64,000 bases of DNA from Adhaeribacter rhizoryzae. GTDB taxonomy: Bacteria; Bacteroidota; Bacteroidia; Cytophagales; Hymenobacteraceae. The DNA lies in the NCBI RefSeq assembly GCF_008629685.1, contig NZ_VWSF01000023.1, forward strand, positions 40,779-104,778, given 5' to 3'. The notes under the pieces were generated by a model. The model saw only the letters and a list, made by a program, of their open reading frames with translations. It was not told the DNA's origin and searched no databases. Both the position numbers and the translations under genes were made by a program. How positions within the stretch are numbered: position 1 is the first letter of the stretch; every line of letters begins with the position of its first letter. Of the stretch, positions 44,906 through 52,718 are shown one piece after another.

Positions 44906-46321
44906 ATGAAAGTAGAACAAATATATACCGGTTGCCTGGCGCAAGGAACTTATTACCTGGAAAGTAACGGCGAAGCCGCCATTATTGATCCCTTACGCGA
45001 AATAAAACCTTATCTGGAGAAAGCCGAAAAAAATAATGTTAAAATAAAATATGTGCTGGAAACGCACTTCCACGCCGATTTTGTTTCGGGCCATTTAGAT
45101 TTAGCCCAGGCTACCGGTGCCCAAATTGTTTACGGCGCAGTGGCTAACCCCAACTTTCCGGCTTATCTGGCGCAAGACGGCGAAGAACTGACTTTAGGCA
45201 ATGTAACTTTGAAAGTGCTGCATACCCCCGGCCATACCCTGGAATCGGTCACGTATTTGCTGCGCGATGAAGAAGATAAAGATTTTGCCATTTTTACCGG
45301 CGACACCTTATTTATTGGCGATGTGGGCCGGCCCGATTTAGCGGCCAAATCGGAACTAAGCCAGGAACAATTAGCCGGCCATTTATTCGATTCGTTGCGA
45401 GATAAAATAATGCCTTTAGGCGATGCGGTGCTCGTTTATCCGGCCCACGGTGCGGGTTCGGCCTGCGGCAAAAATATGAGCAAAGAAACTTTTGATACGC
45501 TTGGTCATCAGAAACAAACCAATTACGCATTGCGCGCCAACATGACTAAAGAGGAATTTATTAAAGAAGTAACGGCCGGATTAATGCCGCCGCCTAGTTA
45601 TTTCCCGCAAAATGTGCAATTAAACAAGCAAGGTTACACCAGCATACAAACGGTATTAGAACATGGTTTGCAGGCTTTAAGTCCGGAAGCTTTTGAAGCG
45701 GCTGCTAACGAAACCGGCGCCATAATGCTGGATACCCGCAGTGCTACTGATTTTGCCGCTGGCTTTGTTCCCAATGCCATTAATATTGGCATCGATGGCA
45801 GTTTTGCGCCGTGGGTAGGTGCCTTAATTCCGGATGTAAAGCAGCCCCTGGTGTTTATAGCGGATGCTGGCCGCGAAGAAGAAGTGGTTACCCGTTTGGC
45901 CCGCGTTGGCTACGACCATGCTTTGGGGTATTTACAAGGCGGTTTAAAAGCCTGGAGAGCAGCCGGTAAAGAAGTAGATACTATTATTTCAGTTTCAGCG
46001 GAAGAATTGGCCGAACAATTTAAAACAGGAGCGCCGCTAATAATTGATGTTAGGAAAGAAAGCGAATATAAAGCCGAACACGTAGCAGGCGCACTTAATA
46101 TTCCGCTGGATTTCCTGAACGAGCACTTAGCCGAAATTCCGAAAGAAGAATTGGTGTATATGCATTGCGCCGGTGGGTACCGTTCTATGATTGCGGCTTC
46201 TATTTTACGGGCGCGCGGCTATCATAATATTATAGATGTGGCCGGCGGCTTTAAAGCTATTGCGGCAACCGATATTTCCCGCACCAATTTTGTGTGCCCG
46301 TCTACGCTAAATAAAGAATAA
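44906..46321 (+). CDS. Metallo-beta-lactamase/double rhodanese fusion (persulfide dioxygenase-like)
   Basis: 471 residues. Residues 1-~240 form a metallo-beta-lactamase domain with THFHADFVSGH (His54, His56, Asp58, with Phe59 in place of the second-site His), HTPGHTLESV and FTGDTLFIGDVGRPDL. That is the mononuclear-iron pattern of persulfide dioxygenases. A first rhodanese domain (~255-365) has Ala-Asp-Ala in place of the catalytic Cys, and a second (~375-460) has an active loop CAGGYRS with Cys421. The probable role is sulfide/persulfide oxidation and sulfane transfer in the cytoplasm. Confidence 0.9.
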   Translation: MKVEQIYTGCLAQGTYYLESNGEAAIIDPLREIKPYLEKAEKNNVKIKYVLETHFHADFVSGHLDLAQATGAQIVYGAVANPNFPAYLAQDGEELTLGNVTLKVLHTPGHTLESVTYLLRDEEDKDFAIFTGDTLFIGDVGRPDLAAKSELSQEQLAGHLFDSLRDKIMPLGDAVLVYPAHGAGSACGKNMSKETFDTLGHQKQTNYALRANMTKEEFIKEVTAGLMPPPSYFPQNVQLNKQGYTSIQTVLEHGLQALSPEAFEAAANETGAIMLDTRSATDFAAGFVPNAINIGIDGSFAPWVGALIPDVKQPLVFIADAGREEEVVTRLARVGYDHALGYLQGGLKAWRAAGKEVDTIISVSAEELAEQFKTGAPLIIDVRKESEYKAEHVAGALNIPLDFLNEHLAEIPKEELVYMHCAGGYRSMIAASILRARGYHNIIDVAGGFKAIAATDISRTNFVCPSTLNKE

Positions 46322-46341
46322 TATACTTTTCGTTAACCCCA

Positions 46342-46396
46342 TATAATAACACGGGCGAGTAGCTTCTTTTAAAAGCTATTCGCCCGTGTTATTATA
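46342..46396. terminator. Bidirectional terminator between convergent genes
   Basis: 46342-46365 pairs with 46373-46396 over 24 positions, with one G-T wobble, around a 7-base loop. The GC core is ACGGGCGA/TCGCCCGT. It sits between the MBL/rhodanese gene (+) and the ScyD-like gene (-). Confidence 0.85.
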
Positions 46397-46416
46397 TAGT
46401 AAATCCAAGTGCTACC

Positions 46417-47439
46417 TTAATAATTTATTTTCCGGATAACCCCATCAAAGGTTTGGGCAATGTAATATACCTGGCCGTTGCCTCGTTCCAGCGAGTTCGG
46501 AAAGTTTAAGCCCGTAATTAACCGGGTGTTTTTCTCTGGGGTAGAGCGAACCAAAGCACCGGAATTCTCGGCGAAACCTTCGCCGGTCCAGGTGCCATAT
46601 TCCACTACTAAGGGTTTATGGTCGGGGCCTAATTCAATATCGGTTAAACTAGCCAAACCCGATTGATAAACGGTAGTATTGCCTTGCCGATTAACCTGGT
46701 AAATAGTAGCCTGGTTGGCGGGGAAAGGAAAACCGGTAAAGGTACATACCAGAAAATTATTGCCATCGTACACAATACCGGTAGGTACCGCCTGAACCTG
46801 ATCGGGATCACCTTGGGGGTTTGGTACAGGCGGTATAGTAGCAAATACACTTAATTGGCCCGTACCAGATCGCCGGCGAATAACAGCATTAGCCGCGGCA
46901 TCTACTATAAATATATCACCACCGGGCCCTACTGTCAGGTTAAAAATATCAGTTTCGTCGGTATCTTCTTCGAAGGCGTAATTTTTTACGAAAGTACCAA
47001 TGTCTTCGAAGGGGAGTTGGCTGGCCTGGATGGGGGCCGCGCCTGGTTTATAATTGGCAATATTATATTTATACAATTTGCCTTCTACGCCGTGCAGCAT
47101 GTAAAGCGTACCTTCGTGGAGCAACAAGTGGTTCAGGCCAAAAATGCCACCTTCGGGGCTTACTTCGGAAACAAACCCTTGCACTACCGTAAATTTACGG
47201 CCCTGCGGCGTAATTAAGGTTAGTTGCCCGTCGTTGGTTTGGCCGGTACCTGCTTCGGTAACCCACAAATTACCTTTTTTGTCTGTTTCAATGCCCAACG
47301 GACCGGTTAAATCCTGAGCCAGAGTTGTTATGCGGGGGGCGTGACGTTTTTCTTTTTTTATTTCATCCAGTATTTCGTCGCAGCCGCTACTGCTCAAAAG
47401 AACTAAAGCCGAAAGGAAAAGCGTAATTCTGTTTTTCAT
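46417..47439 (-). CDS. ScyD/ScyE-family beta-propeller lipoprotein
   Basis: 340 residues. The leader ends SSSGC (lipobox). The rest is a beta-propeller of the ScyD/ScyE family: LTGPLGIETDKKGNLWVTEA, GGIFGLNHLLLHEGTLYML, LTVGPGGDIFIVDAAANAV and VPTGIVYDGNNFLVCTFTG. ScyD/E proteins are named from the scytonemin cluster but are broad in Bacteroidota and of unknown function. No other scytonemin-type gene is nearby. Confidence 0.85.
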   Translation of the reverse strand: MKNRITLFLSALVLLSSSGCDEILDEIKKEKRHAPRITTLAQDLTGPLGIETDKKGNLWVTEAGTGQTNDGQLTLITPQGRKFTVVQGFVSEVSPEGGIFGLNHLLLHEGTLYMLHGVEGKLYKYNIANYKPGAAPIQASQLPFEDIGTFVKNYAFEEDTDETDIFNLTVGPGGDIFIVDAAANAVIRRRSGTGQLSVFATIPPVPNPQGDPDQVQAVPTGIVYDGNNFLVCTFTGFPFPANQATIYQVNRQGNTTVYQSGLASLTDIELGPDHKPLVVEYGTWTGEGFAENSGALVRSTPEKNTRLITGLNFPNSLERGNGQVYYIAQTFDGVIRKINY

Positions 47440-47899
47440 ACCTTAAAGTTTAAAATGCATGATAATTAGTAAAGCCACCAAAGCTTATTGGGGCGTTGTA
47501 TATTTCTTTATTTGCTTTGCTACTTTTAGCATTGATAATAATTTGATTTTTTATAGCCCGAAGTTTTTTAGAGCAGATCCAGAAAAGGTTAGTTTTGAAA
47601 ATCGGGCATTGGCCTGGTTTAGCGCTAAGTTAAACGGCTACCAAAAGCCAAGCAATACTGAATTTTCAGTATTTTATCTACAGATTTTACCGGTTTATAG
47701 GTTTACAAGTGCTAAATTGAGGCAAACAGCAAAGTGGGTTGCTTACTGGTTTTTACAATTGCTGTAATTATATCGGTTTAAAGAAAACGCAATATTAACC
47801 GGTACAATTTTTAAGAAATTCTTTATTTATTATTTTGCAATTATCATTACCCACTTAAGCGTTTATTACTATGCCAGAACAATGTAAATTCTCCGCCAA
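47440..47899. other. Intergenic, only a doubtful ORF
   Basis: 460 bases upstream of the ScyD-like gene and the rhodanese gene. A 102-residue frame at 47459-47767 starts with ATG but its product has no recognisable domain and a composition like translated AT-rich DNA. No promoter consensus with good spacing was found. Confidence 0.45.
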
Positions 47900-48331
47900 A
47901 TGAAAGCAGTTTACCTGATTAGCTTTTTATTACCAACTTTAACTTCTTTTAACCCAAAGCCAATAGTATTTGCTACTGTTACCGCGAATATTATGCAACA
48001 ACCGGCTGCCAGCCTTAAAACCGTAGATAGCAAAGGCGCGAAAGCCGCTCTAACCAAACAACCAAATTTAGTTCTGCTGGACGTACGAACGCCGCAGGAA
48101 TACGCGGGTGGCCATCTTAAAAATGCGCATAATCTTAATTATAATGCCCCTGACTTTGCCGATAAATTAGCTAAGTTTGACAAAACCAAACCTTACCTGG
48201 TTTATTGTGCGGTAGGTGGCCGCAGCAGTAAAGCTGCGCAACTAATGCAGCAGATGGGGTTTAAGCAGGTAATTAACGTTTCCGAAGGTTACGCCAGCCT
48301 CAAAAATGCAGGGATGGTGGTTGTAGAATAA
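47900..48331 (+). CDS. Exported rhodanese-like sulfurtransferase
   Basis: 143 residues. An N-terminal hydrophobic stretch (VYLISFLLPTLTSF) suggests export. The rhodanese domain has LVLLDVRTPQEYAGGHLKNA and an active loop CAVGGRSS with Cys103. Such periplasmic rhodaneses handle sulfane sulfur or protect against cyanide. Together with the fusion at 44906 it suggests sulfur redox chemistry in this neighbourhood. Confidence 0.9.
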   Translation: MKAVYLISFLLPTLTSFNPKPIVFATVTANIMQQPAASLKTVDSKGAKAALTKQPNLVLLDVRTPQEYAGGHLKNAHNLNYNAPDFADKLAKFDKTKPYLVYCAVGGRSSKAAQLMQQMGFKQVINVSEGYASLKNAGMVVVE

Positions 48332-48365
48332 TTAGTTTTATTTATGCGGTTATTGGCAACGTCGC

Positions 48366-48484
48366 AACTTAGCTGAATTAACTATCTGAAGAAAGGGTAA
48401 TTTAGAGCACCACCTAAGTCTAGGAGGGGTTATTAATAATTATATTTCTTAGATTGATTCGGGCAAGTTCTGTTACTGGCTATA
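48366..48484 (+). repeat. Dispersed 119-nt intergenic repeat, copy 2
   Basis: Matches 11752-11870 over its whole length and in the same orientation. The conserved blocks at the right end are TTTCTTAG, GGCAAGTTCTGT and CTGGCTATA, with CCTAAGT.TAGGAG in the middle. The surrounding genes differ, so it is an independent insertion rather than a duplicated gene segment. Confidence 0.6.
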
Positions 48485-48582
48485 AAGGCGCGTCAAAAAG
48501 ATTATCTAAATTTATTAATGCTATCTGTTAGATATTTTGACAAGCGTTTATTGTAACGAAAACCACTTGTACTAACTCTAGT

Positions 48583-48613
48583 TATTAGATAATCTGATGC
48601 AGATAATCTAATA
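48583..48613. promoter_or_regulatory. Dyad upstream of the FMN reductase, possible operator
   Basis: TATTAGATAATCTG and CAGATAATCTAATA are near-perfect inverted halves around ATG, with one central mismatch each. The dyad ends 22 bases before the start codon, where a repressor would block transcription. The word AGATAATCT also reads as a direct repeat. Confidence 0.45.
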
Positions 48614-48635
48614 GACTTATAAAACACAAACTGCT

Positions 48636-49199
48636 ATGCCACACCTCGCCATAATAGCTGCCAGCGTACGTACTGCAAATAATACCAAAAGGGTAGCTTT
48701 GTTTTTTCAAAATTATATACAAGCACAGCAACTAGGTACTACCGATTTGCTGGATTTGCAGGCTTTTGGGTTTCCGATTTTCGAAGAACGCCTGAGTTTT
48801 CAGGAGAATCCTTCGGCGCAGGTACTGGATTTTGCCGCCAGAATCCGGAAGGCCGATGGTGTTTTAATTTGCACACCCGAATATAACGGCGGTTACCCGG
48901 CTAGTTTAAAAAATGTAATTGATTTGCTTTACGAAGAGTGGCACCGGAAGCCCATTGCCATTGCTACCGTTTCGGATGGAAATTTTGGTGGCACCCAGGT
49001 AATTACCTCGCTTTTGTTTACGCTTTACAAAATACGGGCTTGGGTAGTGCCGGCCATGTTTCCGGTGCCCAGCGCCCAGAATAATTTTGATGCAGCAGGC
49101 AAACCACTTAACCCGCAACAGGCAGAAAGGCGGGCTAAAATATTTACCGACGAATGGTTGTGGTGTATAGAGGCCAATAAAAGAATGGCCACCACCTAA
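48636..49199 (+). CDS. NAD(P)H-dependent FMN reductase
   Basis: 187 residues of flavodoxin-like fold. The phosphate-binding start is AIIAASVRTANNTKRVA and the active-site loop is ICTPEYNGGYPASLKNVIDL, the typical NADPH-dependent FMN/azo reductase motif. The C-terminus is a helix (RAKIFTDEWLWCIEANKRM). Enzymes of this group reduce flavins, quinones or azo dyes. It is monocistronic, with a dyad just upstream of the start. Confidence 0.9.
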   Translation: MPHLAIIAASVRTANNTKRVALFFQNYIQAQQLGTTDLLDLQAFGFPIFEERLSFQENPSAQVLDFAARIRKADGVLICTPEYNGGYPASLKNVIDLLYEEWHRKPIAIATVSDGNFGGTQVITSLLFTLYKIRAWVVPAMFPVPSAQNNFDAAGKPLNPQQAERRAKIFTDEWLWCIEANKRMATT

Positions 49200-49244
49200 A
49201 ATTGCTTTATTACATAAAATATTTTTAGCTAGTAGCACAATTTC

Positions 49245-49276
49245 TTGTACCCTAAAGGAATAATTAGTTAAATTTG
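49245..49276 (+). promoter_or_regulatory. Bacteroidota-type promoter
   Basis: TTG at 49245-49247, a 21-base spacer and TAAATTTG at 49269-49276 match the TTG-N(17-23)-TAnnTTTG consensus. It lies 64 bases before the ATG at 49341. Confidence 0.5.
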
Positions 49277-49340
49277 TACTGTAAAAATATTCAAAAATTT
49301 ATATATTTTAGGTTGGCCTTCAGTAAAGGCAATATTTGGT

Positions 49341-49526
49341 ATGCAAGGGTTGGAATTTACTATTTTTGAGAACCTGGATGTTTCGCAGCTTAGTTTAGAG
49401 GAGGTTCAGGATTGCCTTTTTTATCTCGAAAACTTAATTGAGCACGAAGAGAATCCAATTGATTTTGTAAAATATCAATCGTATCGGGTTAAGCTGCTCG
49501 ACCGGTTGATTGAAGTTAAAAAGTAA
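49341..49526 (+). CDS. Hypothetical small acidic protein
   Basis: 61 residues, strongly acidic with helices (SLEEVQDCLFYLENLIEHEE) and a basic end (YRVKLLDRLIEVKK). No signal, membrane segment or family was recognised. A good promoter match is 64 bases upstream, which supports a real gene. A bidirectional terminator follows at 49604. Confidence 0.6.
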   Translation: MQGLEFTIFENLDVSQLSLEEVQDCLFYLENLIEHEENPIDFVKYQSYRVKLLDRLIEVKK

Positions 49527-49603
49527 CTTTATAAATAATAACTATCTGGAAAAAAATCTACATTAAAAACTTCCTGTATTAGATTAATATAGTTATTAAA
49601 ATA

Positions 49604-49635
49604 AAAAAGAGGAAGTTTCCGGCTTCCTCTTTTTG
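49604..49635. terminator. Bidirectional terminator between convergent genes
   Basis: AAAAAAGAGGAAG and CTTCCTCTTTTT pair around a 7-base loop, with A and T runs on both sides. It lies between the 61-aa gene (+) and the M23 peptidase (-). Confidence 0.8.
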
Positions 49636-49668
49636 TCTGATCTATTAAACTAATAAAAGTTTGCGTAC

Positions 49669-51015
49669 TTAACTCTTTTTAGCTGCTTTGGTATTATCAG
49701 AGGCTACTAAGGTACCACTGTTTTCGTTCGGTTGGTTTAAGTTTAAAGCTTCCAGCCTTTTTACAATTTCTTCCTTGGCAGCTAAAAACGCTTTTTTGCT
49801 CTTGCGGTTCACCGGTTCAGCCAAGGGCAGTTTAACTTTTAAGGCATCTACCTGCTTACCGTTCTTCCACAGGCGGTAGCATAGGTGCGGACCAGTGCTC
49901 AGGCCGGTGCTGCCTACGTACCCAATGGTTTGGCCTTGTTGCACGGTTTTACCGCGCCGGATGCCTTTTGCAAATTTAGAAAGATGCAAATATTGGGTTG
50001 TATAAGTTTTGTTATGCCTGATTTTTACAAAATAACCATTGCCCCGGGCGTATGCAGCATCTAATATTACGCCTTCGCCCACACTCCGGATGGGGGTGCC
50101 TCTGGGTGCAGCAAAGTCGGTGCCCAGGTGCGCTTTAAATCTTTTTTGTACCGGGTGAAAACGGCGCATGGTATACCGGGAGCTTACCCGCGAATATTCC
50201 AAAGGTTCTTTTAAAAAAGCCTTTTTAAAGCTTTTGCCATCCTGGTCGTAATAAGCTACTCCGTTGCCCTGGTCGAAAGCAATGGCATAAAGCGGTTGGC
50301 CGTTATGCTGAAAAAAGGCCGCCTTTAAAGCGCCGTACCCAATTACACTCCCGTTTATTTGTTTTTCCTCAAATATCAGCTTAAACTGGTCGCCGGGCTG
50401 CATGTGGTTCAGGTTTAAGCGCCAGGCGTAAATATCGGCCAGTTTATCTACCAGCTGCGCCGAGCCTCCCGCCGCCAGCACCGATTCATACAAAGAGCCT
50501 TTTATTTCGCCGGCCAGTTCCCGCTCTATTATTTGCATTTCGCGTTTGTGACGGGTAACCTGTAGGCTGTCGCGGAGATCGTAAATAATATATTCTCTTT
50601 CGTTGGGCTCGTAAATAAAATATTGGGCGGTTTGAGCCGAATCGCGGGTATGCAGTAAAATATAGTTGCGCTTGGGCTGAATGCGCTTTAAGTTGAAAAT
50701 ATTTTTGGCTTTAAGCGCCAACTCATGAATGGTAACCGGTGAAATATTGTAAGCGCCTAAAATGCTCGAAACCGTTTCGCCCCGTTCTACTTCGCTCTCT
50801 ACTATTTCCAAAGAATCGGTTGGAATGCCATACACAATAGGGGCGGGTGGGGTTATTTTTTCCGCTGCTGGCGGCGCCGTAGTAGCTGGTTTTTCGGTGG
50901 GTTGTATTTTGGCGAGAACGCTGGTAATATCTAGAACTGGAACCTGGGCGGCCGAAATATAAAGAAGAAGCGACAGTACAATCAGGATGGCCAGGCCTTT
51001 GCGTTGTTTTATCAT
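49669..51015 (-). CDS. M23-family peptidoglycan peptidase
   Basis: 448 residues. An N-terminal hydrophobic segment (GLAILIVLSLLLYISAAQV) anchors or exports it. A Pro-rich linker precedes a LysM/OapA-like region (VERGETVSSILGAYNISP) and then the LytM peptidase domain with HLGTDFAAPRGTPI, TQYLHLSKF and STGPHLCYRLWKNGKQVD. The first two zinc-ligand motifs are intact; the final HxH is HLC, so the last His ligand is a Cys. The role is cell-wall cutting or activation of an amidase. Confidence 0.9.
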   Translation of the reverse strand: MIKQRKGLAILIVLSLLLYISAAQVPVLDITSVLAKIQPTEKPATTAPPAAEKITPPAPIVYGIPTDSLEIVESEVERGETVSSILGAYNISPVTIHELALKAKNIFNLKRIQPKRNYILLHTRDSAQTAQYFIYEPNEREYIIYDLRDSLQVTRHKREMQIIERELAGEIKGSLYESVLAAGGSAQLVDKLADIYAWRLNLNHMQPGDQFKLIFEEKQINGSVIGYGALKAAFFQHNGQPLYAIAFDQGNGVAYYDQDGKSFKKAFLKEPLEYSRVSSRYTMRRFHPVQKRFKAHLGTDFAAPRGTPIRSVGEGVILDAAYARGNGYFVKIRHNKTYTTQYLHLSKFAKGIRRGKTVQQGQTIGYVGSTGLSTGPHLCYRLWKNGKQVDALKVKLPLAEPVNRKSKKAFLAAKEEIVKRLEALNLNQPNENSGTLVASDNTKAAKKS

Positions 51016-51521
51016 TAAATAATATATCTTAGTTAATACGTCTTATTTGGAGGCGCAAAACTAGGGTTTAAGCAATAGAAATAAAAATTAAATATTATAC
51101 AATAATCTGATAGCAAATTGGTTGTAACAAATTTTGCCAATTTTTCAGCTTAAAAAAGCCGTTAAATACAATAAAAATTATTTGTTACAAATGGCTGTTT
51201 CGAATAAAAAGCTACTAAAATAAACTGACCGCGTTGGTTATAATTATTTAGTTTTAGACCGGATATTCTCTACATAAAGCACTGTAAAACAGCGGCATAA
51301 ATAATGTTTGTTGTTTTTAAGGTTGTAGCTTACCCTATTCTCCCTAATAGCAGGTATAAATTGCTTAGAATTTGAAAGCCTAATCCGGGAATATTCAAGT
51401 TTGTTTAAAAGTATAATTCAGAAATGGGTTGTGAGTATTATTCTCTTGGCAGTATTTTTAGCTATTAAAATAATCAGAATATTGTTAATCCGGCACCATT
51501 TTAAACAAATAAAATTATTGC
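51016..51521. other. Intergenic, no gene seen
   Basis: 506 AT-rich bases between the divergent M23 peptidase and CE2-like esterase genes. I see no repeat, hairpin with T tract or credible ORF. Confidence 0.5.
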
Positions 51522-52634
51522 ATGCGTAACCAACGTAATTTATTAGCCCTGACGCTTTGCTTTTTTTGCTTAAGCTGTTCTACCTTTAACATTAACAACC
51601 CCCAAGAAGAATATTTGCCCGCCGCGGCTTTGCAGCCTTTTGGCCGGTACCTATTAAACCAGGAGCAGAAATTGGAACTGGTAAGTTCGGCGGTGCATTT
51701 TGGTTTTAGTTTTGAAGGAACCGAATGCCAGTTGTTTGCTTCTATCCCCAACGCCAATGGCCATAATTATTTGCAGTACGAACTGGACGGTGTGTACCAG
51801 AAGCGAATACGGGTAGCAGGCAATGCGAAAGAACCCATCCGGATAACCGCGCCAACGACCGGCAAACATATTGTTTGGGTGTATAAAGCTACCGAAGCGT
51901 ATACCGGGCCTATTTTAATTAGTAGCATTACCGGCAAAAAATTAAAACCGCTTAAGAATCCAGTAAAACCAATCATTGAATTTATTGGGAATAGTATTAC
52001 TAGCGGGGCGGCTGCCGATCCTTCGGAAGTACCTTGCGGTTCGGGTGTTTACCACGACCAGCACAACGCTTATATGGCTTACGGCCCCCGGCTGGCAAGA
52101 ACATTAGGCCTTAACTTTGTATTAAGCAGCGTGAGCGGCATTGGGGTTTACCGCAACTGGAATTCCGACGGGCCAACCATGCCCCAGGTGTACGAGCAAG
52201 TTAATTTTCAGGAATATAATGCGCAACTGTGGGATTTTACCAGGTTTAAACCCCAGGTGGTAAGTATAGCTTTGGGCACGAACGATTTTAGTGGCGGAGA
52301 TGGTAAAAAAACAAGGTTGCCTTTCGATAGTGCCAGTTACGTAAACAGCTATATTAAATTTGTGCAGCAGGTTAAAAGTAAGTATCCGCCGGCCCAAATA
52401 GCCCTGCTGAGCAGCCCCATGCTAAACGGTAAAAATCGCCAAACCCTGCAAAACTGCCTTACTGCCGTAAAAAGTAAAATTGATGCAGCTTACCCAACCG
52501 ACAAACCAGTAGCCTTATATTTTTTCCAGCCCATGCGGGCGCGAGGCTGTAGCGGGCACCCCAATGTAGAAGACCACGCAATATTAGCCCAGGAACTGGT
52601 TCCGTTCTTTAAAAAGCTGATATCCGCAAACTAA
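51522..52634 (+). CDS. CE2-like SGNH esterase lipoprotein
   Basis: 370 residues. Lipobox CLSC after a hydrophobic leader. Residues ~40-140 form a beta-sandwich, then an SGNH hydrolase domain with EFIGNSITSG (Ser nucleophile), VSIALGTNDFSGGDG and a final GHPNVEDHAILA (catalytic Asp/His region). The two-domain layout matches carbohydrate esterase family 2, which removes acetyl groups from xylan or other glycans. It is convergent with the GH30 gene, and both probably act on plant or microbial polysaccharide. Confidence 0.87.
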   Translation: MRNQRNLLALTLCFFCLSCSTFNINNPQEEYLPAAALQPFGRYLLNQEQKLELVSSAVHFGFSFEGTECQLFASIPNANGHNYLQYELDGVYQKRIRVAGNAKEPIRITAPTTGKHIVWVYKATEAYTGPILISSITGKKLKPLKNPVKPIIEFIGNSITSGAAADPSEVPCGSGVYHDQHNAYMAYGPRLARTLGLNFVLSSVSGIGVYRNWNSDGPTMPQVYEQVNFQEYNAQLWDFTRFKPQVVSIALGTNDFSGGDGKKTRLPFDSASYVNSYIKFVQQVKSKYPPAQIALLSSPMLNGKNRQTLQNCLTAVKSKIDAAYPTDKPVALYFFQPMRARGCSGHPNVEDHAILAQELVPFFKKLISAN

Positions 52635-52648
52635 ATTAAGATAAAATT

Positions 52649-52700
52649 AAAACCAGAACTTGCGGCCTGTTATGGCAACCGGCCGCAAGTTCTGGTTTTC
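52649..52700. terminator. Bidirectional terminator between convergent genes
   Basis: AAAACCAGAACTTGCGGCC (52649-52667) pairs perfectly with 52681-52699 over 19 bp around a 13-base loop, with A/T runs on both sides. Confidence 0.9.
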
Positions 52701-52718
52701 TGTATTTTCAAACGATTA

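Larger units (their letters stand above)
48332..48635. other. Intergenic with repeat copy and dyad
   Basis: 304 bases holding the 119-nt dispersed repeat (48366-48484) and a 14-bp dyad at 48583-48613 just upstream of the FMN reductase. Nothing else was seen. Confidence 0.5.

Noticed and set aside
47459..47767. 102-residue frame upstream of the rhodanese gene
   Set aside because: No recognisable domain, composition like translated AT-rich spacer, and no promoter or ribosome-binding evidence.
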